This document shows positions 15,323 through 23,231 of a DNA stretch of 64,000 nucleotides, piece by piece. This DNA comes from JAGVSZ01 sp035456405. Lineage in GTDB: Bacteria; Pseudomonadota; Gammaproteobacteria; Burkholderiales; SG8-39. The stretch's first letter is position 1, and every line of letters begins with the position of its first letter. The notes under the pieces were generated by a model, which had not been told where the DNA came from, ran no database searches, and saw nothing but the letters and a program-made list of their open reading frames with translations. A program made the position numbers and the translations under genes. The stretch spans positions 4,667-68,666 of the forward strand of contig DATIDG010000060.1 in assembly GCA_035456405.1 (NCBI GenBank), given 5' to 3'.

Positions 15323-17446
15323 TCAGTACGTGAGCTGCGCGTAGTACGTCTTCTCCGCGGCTGCCCGCGCGTCCGCGAGCGTCCGGATACCGCGCTCGGC
15401 GAGGAGCGGCAGGAGGCGCAGGAAAACTTCCGCGGTGACGAGCGCGTCCCCGAGCGCGGTGTGGCGGCCGACCACGGCGACCCCGAGCCGCTCGGCGATT
15501 TCCTCCAGGCCGTGCGAGCGGCTCTCCGGATGCACCGCGGCCGAGAGGAGCAGCGTGTCGAGCACCGGCTGGTCGAACCGCACGCCGGTCTGCGCCTCCT
15601 TGAGCTGCAGGAAGCGCATGTCGAACGCCGCGTTGTGGCCGACGAGGACGGTCTCTTCCGCGAAGCGCCGAAACCGCGGCAGCACCTGCTCGATGGCGGG
15701 CTGCCCCGCGAGCATGTCGGGCGTGATGCCGTGCACCGCGATCGAAGACTCGCTCAGACCGCGGCGCGGATCGACCAGGCTCTCGAACGTCTCGCCCTGG
15801 AGCAGGCGTCCGTTTACGATGCGGACGGCACCGACGGCGATGATCTCGTCGCCCTGCGCCGGGTCGAGCCCAGTCGTCTCGGTGTCGAACACGGTGTACG
15901 CGAGGTCGGCGAGGGGGCGGTCGTCCAGCGCGTCGGTGGCCGGCGAGCGGCGGAAGAGATCGAAGTCGTAGAACTCCGGGCGACTCGCGAGGCGCGGGCG
16001 CTCGCGCGCCACGCCGCGCGCCGGCGCGAGCGGAAGCAGGAAGCGGACGTAGGCGAGCTGCGCCGGCAGGTCGCGCTGGTGCCAGGCCTCTCCGCCGTGC
16101 CGCTCGATCACCTGTGCGAGCGACAGCGGACTGTCCTCGCCGCCGAGGGTGAAGGGGTCGGTCTGCCACGCGAACGCGGTTTCCGTGGCGAGCGGCGCCC
16201 CGCGCCAGATCAGGTCGAGCTGCGCGTGCCCGGCTGCCGGCACGAGCCGGAAGCGCACCTCGCGCACGTCGAACTCGTCCTTCAGCCGGCGCGCGAGGTA
16301 CGCGAGGCCCTGCGCCATCGAGAAGCTGTCCACGCGGAGCCAGAGCTCCGGGTCCACCGACTCGAGCTTCACCGGGAGCGAGACGCGCCGCTCGATCCGG
16401 CTGCGCGCGAGCGTCAGCAGGTCCTCGCCGCGCATCTCTTCGAGCGGCCATCGCACCTTGAGGCGCTCGGACACGTCGGCGGTGATCCCGTGCAGGCGGT
16501 CCGACAACCGCACCGCCTCGTCCCGGATGATGGCGCCGAACCGCGCGCGGCGCGCCGGATCCATCTCGGGGTGCTCGATCAGCGTCTCGATGGCGGCGCG
16601 GATGTTCGCCAGCGCGCCGCGCGTGCCCTCGACGAGGTTCTGGAAGATGGCGACCTGACCCGCAGCCACGTCGACCGCCTCGGTGACATCCGAGATCAGG
16701 AGGACGTAACCGCCGAGCGACGCGTCGCCCTCCCCGGCCCCCCGGACCGGCGCGGCGTGGACGCGCAGCAGCCGGCCGTCGGCGGTCGCGGTGACGAAGT
16801 GCGTGCTCTGCAGCCGCGCCATGCTCTCGACGGCGTGCAGGACGAGATTGCGGTCGATGATGCCGAACACCGACCGCCCGAGCCCGAGGAGCGACGCGTC
16901 GCCCTCCCCGGCGCTGCCGAGCAGCGCCTGCGCCGCGGCGTTGTAGAGCAGGATCCGGCCGTCGCGGTTGCACACCAGCACCGCCTGATCGAGCTCGGAA
17001 ACCAGCGCCGCGAGCCGCTTGCGTTCCTCTTCCACACCGGCCTTCGCCTCGCGCACGGCGGCAGCCACCTCGGCGAGCGCGCGCGCACGGTCCGCCGCCA
17101 GCTCGTCGACCGCCGCGGCGAGATCGCCGAGCTCACCGCTGTCCGACCTCTCCAGCCGGTGCCCCGGGTTGCCGTGCACGATGAGCCGCGTGCTCTCGGC
17201 GAGCCGGCGCGCGGGCTCGATCGTGCGCGCGAACGCTCGCCATGCGAGCGCGCCGATCGCCACCGTGAGGACAAAGGCGAACAGCACCACGAGACCGATG
17301 CGCGGCGCGGTGAGAATCGCTGCCGCGCCGTGCCGTTCGCCCGGCTCGAGGTCGAGCCACAGGACCAGCGCACCCGCGGCGAGGACCATCAGCGCGACCG
17401 CCCCTGGCACCGCAACCGCAGCGAGCCGACGCGCGCCCGGGGTCAT
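15323..17446 (-). CDS. Membrane PAS/degenerate-kinase protein fused to a DEDDh exonuclease (copy 1)
   Basis: A 707-residue fusion. Two membrane helices (about 8-31 and 50-73) are followed by a HAMP-like and coiled-coil stretch and a PAS-like domain (VLVCNRDGRILLYNAAAQAL). Next is a region that aligns with a histidine-kinase core but lacks the H-box histidine (RGALANIRAAIETL stands where SHELRTPL would be). The C-terminal 190 residues are a DnaQ/PolC-type 3'-5' exonuclease with all catalytic residues: D521, E523, D609, H662 and D667. It is last in the operon; its ATG overlaps the receiver stop by 4 bp. I infer a membrane sensor whose output, if active, is nucleic-acid or nucleotide hydrolysis; no substrate is known. 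Confidence 0.85.
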   Translation of the reverse strand: MTPGARRLAAVAVPGAVALMVLAAGALVLWLDLEPGERHGAAAILTAPRIGLVVLFAFVLTVAIGALAWRAFARTIEPARRLAESTRLIVHGNPGHRLERSDSGELGDLAAAVDELAADRARALAEVAAAVREAKAGVEEERKRLAALVSELDQAVLVCNRDGRILLYNAAAQALLGSAGEGDASLLGLGRSVFGIIDRNLVLHAVESMARLQSTHFVTATADGRLLRVHAAPVRGAGEGDASLGGYVLLISDVTEAVDVAAGQVAIFQNLVEGTRGALANIRAAIETLIEHPEMDPARRARFGAIIRDEAVRLSDRLHGITADVSERLKVRWPLEEMRGEDLLTLARSRIERRVSLPVKLESVDPELWLRVDSFSMAQGLAYLARRLKDEFDVREVRFRLVPAAGHAQLDLIWRGAPLATETAFAWQTDPFTLGGEDSPLSLAQVIERHGGEAWHQRDLPAQLAYVRFLLPLAPARGVARERPRLASRPEFYDFDLFRRSPATDALDDRPLADLAYTVFDTETTGLDPAQGDEIIAVGAVRIVNGRLLQGETFESLVDPRRGLSESSIAVHGITPDMLAGQPAIEQVLPRFRRFAEETVLVGHNAAFDMRFLQLKEAQTGVRFDQPVLDTLLLSAAVHPESRSHGLEEIAERLGVAVVGRHTALGDALVTAEVFLRLLPLLAERGIRTLADARAAAEKTYYAQLTY

Positions 17447-17811
17447 CCGTCCAGCATGGCCCGGATCTGCGCCACCAGCTCGCGCGTGGAGAACGGCTTC
17501 GTAACGTAGGCATCGGCACCGAGCTCGAGCCCCTTCGCCACCTCGACGTCGCGCCCTTTGGCCGACAGCATCACGACCTTCACCGCGCGCGTCGCCGGGT
17601 CGCTCTTGAGAATCTGGCAGACCTCGTAGCCGTTCTTCACCGGCATCATGATGTCGAGCAGGACGAGGTCGGGGCGGAACGAACCGACGAGATCGAGCGC
17701 CTCCTGCCCGTTCGCGGCGACCTTGACTTCGAAGCCCGCCTCTTCCATCAGGAATTCGAGTGACACGACGATGTTCGGCTCGTTGTCGGCGATCAGGACG
17801 CGCTTGCCCAT
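17443..17811 (-). CDS. Stand-alone response-regulator receiver (copy 1)
   Basis: A 122-residue CheY-like receiver with no output domain. The phosphoacceptor is D53 (LVLLDIMMP), and the conserved Ser and Lys are in VVMLSAKG and YVTKPFS. The acidic pocket reads DNE at 9-11 instead of DDE, so the position that normally holds the metal-binding second Asp is Asn10; phosphorylation may be altered. It lies between its kinase (9 bp upstream) and the exonuclease fusion (4-bp overlap), which suggests signalling to that protein or shuttling phosphate rather than direct gene control. Confidence 0.93.
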   Translation of the reverse strand: MGKRVLIADNEPNIVVSLEFLMEEAGFEVKVAANGQEALDLVGSFRPDLVLLDIMMPVKNGYEVCQILKSDPATRAVKVVMLSAKGRDVEVAKGLELGADAYVTKPFSTRELVAQIRAMLDG

Positions 17812-17820
17812 TTCCCCTCC

Positions 17821-20547
17821 TCAGCCCGCCGGTTGCGAGAGCGGCAACGTGAACGAGAACGTGCTGCCCGCGCCGTGCGTGCTCTCGACCCACAGCTCGC
17901 CGCCGAACTGCCGGACGATCCGCCGCGCGATTGGCAGACCGAGCCCCGTTCCCTGCGGCTTCTCGGTGAGCGGATCGCCCACCTGGTGGAACTTCTCGAA
18001 GATCACCGCCTGGTGCCCCGGCGCGATGCCGACGCCGTTGTCGGCGACGTCCACGCGCAGCAACGCGTCGCTCTGGGCAAGCGTGACGCGCACGCGGCCC
18101 TCGCCCGGTGCGCAGAATTTTACTGCGTTGCCGAGCAGGTTCAGGAGGACCTGCATCAGACGGTCGCGGTCCGCGGTCACGAGCGGCACGCGGTCGGGCA
18201 GGTGCAGCTCGAGGCGCACGTCGCGCTCGCGGAAGAGGCCCGCCGTCGCGTTCGCCGCGTCGCGCACCGCCTCCGCGAGGTCGACGGGCTCGGCGGCCCA
18301 CTGCGCGCGGCCGGACTCGATCTTTGCCAGATCGAGGATCTGGTTGATGAGCCGGGTGAGCCGCTCGCTCTCCTTGAGGACGATCCCGACGAACTGCTGG
18401 CGCTTCGCCGCAGGCGCGTCGGGCCTGTCGTACAGGATCTCGGCGAACGCCCGGATCGACGTGAGCGGGGTGCGCAGCTCGTGGCTCACGGTGGACACGA
18501 AGTCGTCCTTCATCCGGTCGAGCTCCTGCAGCCGCTCGTTCGCGGCGCGCAGCTCCGCCGTTGCCGCCTCCAGCGCCCGGCTCTTCTCCTCCAGCTCGCG
18601 CGAGTAGGCGATCGCCTGCGAGGTCTCGTCGAGGATGCTCATGACCTCGTCCATCCCGAGCGTCTCCTCGCGCACCACCGACGCGACCGCGGCGCGCGCG
18701 GAGGCCGAGCCGATCGCGCCCGCGAGCTGCGTCTCGGCGAACTGCACGAGCGCCGCGTCGGTGCGGAGCGACTCCACGCGACCGCCCCGCTGCCGTGCGA
18801 ACTCGGCGAGCAGCGCGTCGGCGCGCTCGTGGCCGAGAAAACGCGCAAGCAGCCCGCGCAGGTCCGCGACCGAGGCGGTGCCGCGCCACGTGCCGAGCAC
18901 GCCCTTATCCTGGCGGAACGCATCAACGAAGCGCACCGCCTGCGCCTGCTCGGCGGGAGTGGGCGACCCGGCGAGCGAGACCAGCACGTACGCCCCGCAG
19001 TTCGCCAGCATGCTCCAGATCATCGCGTGCGTGATCTCGTCCAGCCCCGCGAGGCCGAAGAGCGCGAGCGGTCGTAGCAGCTCGATTCCCCACGGGCCGT
19101 GCGCGACGAACGCCTCCGGGAGCCAGCCCGACCGCGCGAACGAGGGCAGCAGGAGCGTGTACGCCCACACCACGAAGCCGGCGACCAGGCCGGCCATCGC
19201 GCCCATCCGCGTCCCGTGCCGCCAGTAGAGGCCGCCGAGCATCGCCGGCGCGAACTGCGCGACTGCCGCGAACGAGATGAGCCCGATCGCGACGAGCGCG
19301 TAGGCCTCGCCGGCGAAGCGGAAGTACGCGTATCCGAGGAGTAGCACCGCGACGATGGCGCCGCGCCGGATCCCGAGGAGGATCCGCGAGAGATCGTCGG
19401 TTGCGCCCGGCCGCAGGGCGCGCAGGCGCAGGAGCAGCGGCATTACCAAGTCGTTGCACACCATGGTCGACAGCGCAACCGTCTCAACGATCACCATCCC
19501 GGTCGCGGCCGAGAGCCCGCCGATGAAAACGAGCAGCGCGAGCCACCCCTGCCCCTCGGCAAGCGGCAAGGCCAGCACGAACGTGTCGGCGTCGACCGTC
19601 CCGTCCGGGAACCGCAGCAGCCCGCCGAAGGCAATCGGCAGCACGAACAGGTTTATCGCCAGCATGTAGAGCGGGAAGGCCCAGCTCGCGGTCGCGACGT
19701 GCGACTCGTCGACGTTCTCGACCACCGCGATCTGGAACTGGCGCGGAAGGCACAGGATCGCGAACCCGGACAGCACGACCAGCCACGCCCAGCTCGCGTA
19801 GCTCCCGGCAGGCCCCTCGAGCGGCGCGAGCAGGCGCGCGAGCCGCGCGTCTTCCGCGGCCCGGCCGAAGAGGTCGGCGAAGCCGCCGTACATCCCGTAC
19901 GTCACGAAGAGGCCGATGGCGAGGAACGCCACGAGCTTCACCACCGACTCGAACGCGATGGCTGCGACCATCCCCTCGTGACGCTCGGCCGCGTCTAGGT
20001 GGCGGGCGCCGAAGAGGATCGCGAACACGGCGAGCAGCAGCGCGACGTAGAACGCAGTGTCAGACAGGATCGGCTGCACCCCCGCCCGCGCAAGTGGCGC
20101 GTCCGCCGCGAGCATCGCGACCGTGCCCGAGACCGCCTTCAGCTGGAGCGCGATATACGGGACGATGCCGACGACCGCGATCACCGTGACGATGCCTGCC
20201 AGCGCCGCGCTCTTGCCGTAGCGCGAGGCGATGAAGTCCGCGATCGAGGTGATCCGGTTGGCGCGGCTGATGCGCACGATCTTGCGGAGCACCAGCCAGA
20301 AGAGCACGGCGACGAGCGTCGGGCCGAGATAGATTGGGAGGAACCCGATCCCGTTCGACGCGGCGCGCCCGACGCTGCCGTAGAAGGTCCACGACGTCGC
20401 GTACACGCCGAGCGACAGCGCGTAGACATAGGGGTTCGCGATCAGGCTGCGACCCGCGGTGGCGCGCCGGTCGCCGTAGAACGCGATCGCGAAGAGGACG
20501 CCGAGGTAGGCGACCGAGAGCGCCGCGATCAGCGCTGCGTGCGCCAT
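17821..20547 (-). CDS. SLC5 transporter-like sensor histidine kinase, CbrA/CrbS type (copy 1)
   Basis: A 908-residue protein. Residues 1 to about 540 are a sodium/solute symporter-like domain with some 13 membrane helices (YATSWTFYGSVGRAASNGIG; FLPIYLGPTL). A linker follows that resembles the STAC domain of CbrA/CrbS, then a coiled coil, HisKA with H689 (VSHELRTPL), and HATPase with N807, DNGVGI and GTGLGLPIA. CrbS-type kinases are known to control acetate switching through acs in gamma-proteobacteria; here actP and acs lie in the same block, which supports a role in acetate or related acid sensing. One base separates it from the preceding small membrane gene. Confidence 0.93.
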   Translation of the reverse strand: MAHAALIAALSVAYLGVLFAIAFYGDRRATAGRSLIANPYVYALSLGVYATSWTFYGSVGRAASNGIGFLPIYLGPTLVAVLFWLVLRKIVRISRANRITSIADFIASRYGKSAALAGIVTVIAVVGIVPYIALQLKAVSGTVAMLAADAPLARAGVQPILSDTAFYVALLLAVFAILFGARHLDAAERHEGMVAAIAFESVVKLVAFLAIGLFVTYGMYGGFADLFGRAAEDARLARLLAPLEGPAGSYASWAWLVVLSGFAILCLPRQFQIAVVENVDESHVATASWAFPLYMLAINLFVLPIAFGGLLRFPDGTVDADTFVLALPLAEGQGWLALLVFIGGLSAATGMVIVETVALSTMVCNDLVMPLLLRLRALRPGATDDLSRILLGIRRGAIVAVLLLGYAYFRFAGEAYALVAIGLISFAAVAQFAPAMLGGLYWRHGTRMGAMAGLVAGFVVWAYTLLLPSFARSGWLPEAFVAHGPWGIELLRPLALFGLAGLDEITHAMIWSMLANCGAYVLVSLAGSPTPAEQAQAVRFVDAFRQDKGVLGTWRGTASVADLRGLLARFLGHERADALLAEFARQRGGRVESLRTDAALVQFAETQLAGAIGSASARAAVASVVREETLGMDEVMSILDETSQAIAYSRELEEKSRALEAATAELRAANERLQELDRMKDDFVSTVSHELRTPLTSIRAFAEILYDRPDAPAAKRQQFVGIVLKESERLTRLINQILDLAKIESGRAQWAAEPVDLAEAVRDAANATAGLFRERDVRLELHLPDRVPLVTADRDRLMQVLLNLLGNAVKFCAPGEGRVRVTLAQSDALLRVDVADNGVGIAPGHQAVIFEKFHQVGDPLTEKPQGTGLGLPIARRIVRQFGGELWVESTHGAGSTFSFTLPLSQPAG

Positions 20548-20548
20548 T

Positions 20549-20746
20549 TCATTCCCGGGGCGGCATGATCGCCACCAGGAGCGCGATCAGGATCGTCCAG
20601 CTCCCGAAGAGATACGCGTACAGCACCGGCACGCCGAGCACCGTCTCGGGTACGTTGAACAGGGCGAGCAGCGGGTAGCCGAACGCGAGGCCGCCCGCGA
20701 GGAACAGGGCGATGAGCCGCGACGCGACGATACGGTCGTCCTTCAT
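20549..20746 (-). CDS. Two-helix small membrane protein upstream of SLC5 kinase (copy 1)
   Basis: A 65-residue protein with two hydrophobic helices and the conserved stretch YPLLALFNVPETVLGVPVLY. It is clearly paralogous to the product at 32546-32743, which precedes the second kinase in the same way. The start at 20746 is preferred because the alternative at 20773 would lie against the actP terminator hairpin. Such short proteins commonly sit before SLC5-type kinases and may help their assembly; that role is an inference. Confidence 0.8.
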   Translation of the reverse strand: MKDDRIVASRLIALFLAGGLAFGYPLLALFNVPETVLGVPVLYAYLFGSWTILIALLVAIMPPRE

Positions 20747-20773
20747 GCTGTGGACCAGCCTAGACGAAAACAC

Positions 20774-20801
20774 ACCCCTTGGCGGCTGCCCGCCAAGGGG
20801 T
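20774..20801 (-). terminator. Terminator after actP
   Basis: A perfect 12-bp stem (ACCCCTTGGCGG / CCGCCAAGGGGT) with a 4-base loop, 17 bp past the actP stop. On the minus strand it is followed by GTGTTTTCG. No promoter was recognised between it and the kinase operon, so some readthrough may feed the downstream genes. Confidence 0.75.
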
Positions 20802-20818
20802 GCATGTCGCCGCCGACG

Positions 20819-22717
20819 TCAGTGCGCGGATGCCGCCGCGCGCCCGATGCCGGTGTTTGAGCGGACGTAGAGCTCCTCCCACATCTCCTCGGCGCGCCGG
20901 TCGCGATACAGCAGCGAGCCGATCAGCACCGCAAGGAACCCGAGCGGGATCGAGATCAGGCCTGGGTTGCGCAGCGGGAAGAGCGGCTCCTTCAATCCCA
21001 CCAGCGAGGTCGTGGAGTCACCGAGCGCCTTGATTGCGCCCTCCGCGCCGGCCTTCGCCTTCTCGGCCGCCGCGATGCCCTGCTTCGCCCTCTCGATGGC
21101 CGCCGCCTCGGTGAGACCCGGCCGATCGGCGTTGAGCTTGGTGATGCGCTCGTCCTGCGCCTTGACGATCCTCTCCTGCGCGGCTCTCACCTGCAGAGGA
21201 TAGGTCATGTTCGGCGAGACGAGCACCAGGCCGATGGCCGACAGCGTGCCCACCACCAGGCCGGCGACCACGCCGCCCGTGTTGCACTTCTTCCAGTAAA
21301 GCGTGAGCAGCACTACCGGCAGGTTCGCCGAGGCCGCCACCGCGAACGCCAATGCGACTAGGTGCGCCACGTTCTGACCCTTCGCCAGGATGCCGATCCC
21401 GATCGCGAGCAGGCCGACGATCAGCGAGCAGATGCGCGCGGCCTTGAGCTCCTCTTCCGAGGTCGCCTTGTCGCCCTTGATCACGCCCACCCAGATGTCG
21501 TGCGACATCGCCGAGGCCGCGGCGAGCACCAGCCCCGCGACCACCGCCACGATGGTGGCGAACGCGACCGCCGCGACGAACGCGAGCATCAGGTTGCCGA
21601 GGATCGAGTCCTTCCCGCCGCCGAGGAACTGCGCGAGGAGCGGCGCGGCCATGTTGCCGCCGCGGTCGATCTCGGTAATCGCCGGCGCGCCGACCTTCAT
21701 CGCGGCGCCGAGGCCGAGGAAGAGCGTCAGCACGTAGAAGCCGCCGATGATCGCCATCGCCCAGATCACGCTCTTGCGCGCCTGCTGGGCCGTCGGGACG
21801 GTGAAGAATCGCATCAGTATGTGCGGCAGCCCCGCGGTGCCGAGGACGAGCGCCATGCCGAGCGAGATCTGGTCGATCGGACTCTTGAACAGCAGCCCCG
21901 GCTCGAGAAAGCGCTGGCCGAGCTCGGCCGCGCTCATGTTGCCCGCGGCGTCGCCGAGCAGCCGCGCTGCCTGGGCCTGGATGCCCGCGTCGGCGACCGC
22001 CGCCCCGAGGAATGCCGGAAGGCTGAATCCGTACTGGCCCCATACGAGTGCCACCATCACCAGCGACGCCAGTACCAGCAGGATCGCCTTGATGATCTGC
22101 ACCCAAGTGGTCGCGACCATTCCGCCGAACAGCACGTACGCGAGCATCAGCACGCCGACGGTGGCGACCGAGATCTCGTAGTCGATGCCGATCAGCGTCT
22201 TGACCAGCACGCCGCCGCCGACCATCTGTGCCGTGAGGTAGAACGTCGACACGGTGATGGTCGAGATCGCCATGAAGGTCTTTACGGTCTTCGGGTTGTT
22301 GCGGAAGGCGAGGATGTCGCCCATCGTGTACTTGCCAATGTTGCGGCACGGCTCGGCGATCACCAGCAGCACCGTGATGTAGGCGACGAGCCAGCCCACC
22401 GAGTACATGAAGCCGTCGTAGCCGTACAGGCTGATCAGCCCGGCAATGCCCAGGAAAGACGCGGCCGACAGGTAGTCGCCGGCGATCGCCCAGCCGTTCT
22501 GCAGGCCCGACACGCCGCCCCCGGCGGTGTAGAAGTCGGCCGCTGTCTTCGTGCGTTTCGCGGCAAGGTAGGTCACGAACATGGTGACGGCGATGATCGA
22601 CCCGAAGGTGGCGAAGGTGAGGAACGTGTACTCCTTGGCCACCGCCTGGGCGAAGGCCGGGCCGGCGGCCAGCGCGAGCAGCGCGGCGACGGGCAGAACG
22701 AGGTTCTTCGCGTTCAT
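20819..22717 (-). CDS. actP: Cation/acetate symporter ActP with an extra helical segment
   Basis: A 632-residue SLC5 family symporter, about 80 residues longer than the E. coli ActP (about 549). It has an N-terminal signal-like segment ending AGPAFAQA, then the family motifs FYTAGGGVSGLQNGWAIAGD, YLSAASFLGIAGLI and HILMRFFTV. Most of the extra length is a charged, alanine-rich helical stretch at roughly 505-570 (for example ERIVKAQDERITKLNADRP and IAAAEKAKAGAEGAIKAL) inserted before the last membrane helix. It follows DUF485 by 10 bp in one operon. It imports acetate and probably other short-chain carboxylates. Confidence 0.93.
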   Translation of the reverse strand: MNAKNLVLPVAALLALAAGPAFAQAVAKEYTFLTFATFGSIIAVTMFVTYLAAKRTKTAADFYTAGGGVSGLQNGWAIAGDYLSAASFLGIAGLISLYGYDGFMYSVGWLVAYITVLLVIAEPCRNIGKYTMGDILAFRNNPKTVKTFMAISTITVSTFYLTAQMVGGGVLVKTLIGIDYEISVATVGVLMLAYVLFGGMVATTWVQIIKAILLVLASLVMVALVWGQYGFSLPAFLGAAVADAGIQAQAARLLGDAAGNMSAAELGQRFLEPGLLFKSPIDQISLGMALVLGTAGLPHILMRFFTVPTAQQARKSVIWAMAIIGGFYVLTLFLGLGAAMKVGAPAITEIDRGGNMAAPLLAQFLGGGKDSILGNLMLAFVAAVAFATIVAVVAGLVLAAASAMSHDIWVGVIKGDKATSEEELKAARICSLIVGLLAIGIGILAKGQNVAHLVALAFAVAASANLPVVLLTLYWKKCNTGGVVAGLVVGTLSAIGLVLVSPNMTYPLQVRAAQERIVKAQDERITKLNADRPGLTEAAAIERAKQGIAAAEKAKAGAEGAIKALGDSTTSLVGLKEPLFPLRNPGLISIPLGFLAVLIGSLLYRDRRAEEMWEELYVRSNTGIGRAAASAH

Positions 22718-22727
22718 GATCGCCTCC

Positions 22728-23054
22728 TCAGCGGGCCTTCAGACCGGTCGCGTGCGCGTCGCGCGCGATCGCGTCGGCCATGGCGTCGAACTCGCTCGCC
22801 TTGCGCGCGTAGAACCATGCGATGCCCCAGGCGACCAGGAACTGCGACAGCGCGAAGACGAGGCCGAAATTGATCACGCCCCAGACCTTCACGCGGTAGA
22901 GATCGGTGAAGTAAGCCGCACCGATCGGCAGGAGGAAGTAGTAGACCACCGAGAAGGCCATCAGGCCCCACAGGAAGCGCGACTTCCGCGCATGGAGCTC
23001 CTGGAAGCGGGGATCCGCATCGATCGCGGACCAGTTCATCGTCGTGCCGGCCAT
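22728..23054 (-). CDS. DUF485 (YjcH-like) membrane protein
   Basis: A 108-residue protein from the ATG at 23054, which has GGAGG about 9 bases upstream. It carries the DUF485 signature (DPRFQELHARKSRFLWGLM, then two membrane helices, and KVWGVINFGLVFALSQF). This family is nearly always encoded just before actP, as here, and is thought to act with the symporter. The operon promoter candidate is at 23107-23128. Confidence 0.93.
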   Translation of the reverse strand: MAGTTMNWSAIDADPRFQELHARKSRFLWGLMAFSVVYYFLLPIGAAYFTDLYRVKVWGVINFGLVFALSQFLVAWGIAWFYARKASEFDAMADAIARDAHATGLKAR

Positions 23055-23106
23055 GGTTCTCTCCTCCAAAGGTGATCTCATCGCGAGATGTTTCGCGCAC
23101 CCCGGA

Positions 23107-23181
23107 ATTCTAGGCGCGCGGCCTTACGCCGCTCTGACCCCCGGTTGACGCGGGGCTTACGAAGCTGACAGCGAGCTTACT
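23107..23181 (-). promoter_or_regulatory. Candidate promoter and CGTAAG-type sites of the DUF485-actP operon
   Basis: On the minus strand TAGAAT (23107-23112) is a good -10 box with no recognisable -35. CGTAAG (23123-23128) lies exactly 10 bp upstream. Further copies are CGTAAG at 23156-23161 and AGTAAG at 23176-23181. The acs promoter has the same CGTAAG, 10 bp, YAGAAT layout and a similar leader length (about 46-48 nt), suggesting shared activation. Confidence 0.5.
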
Positions 23182-23231
23182 GCCAAGCCTGCATGGCGCG
23201 AGCTGCGGCGTCAATCCGCGCCGCATCCCGG

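Noticed and set aside
13878..16973. A 1031-residue minus-strand frame joining the FAD oxidase to upstream sequence
   Set aside because: The N-terminal half is the wrong frame of the exonuclease-fusion gene; the FAD oxidase begins at 15287.
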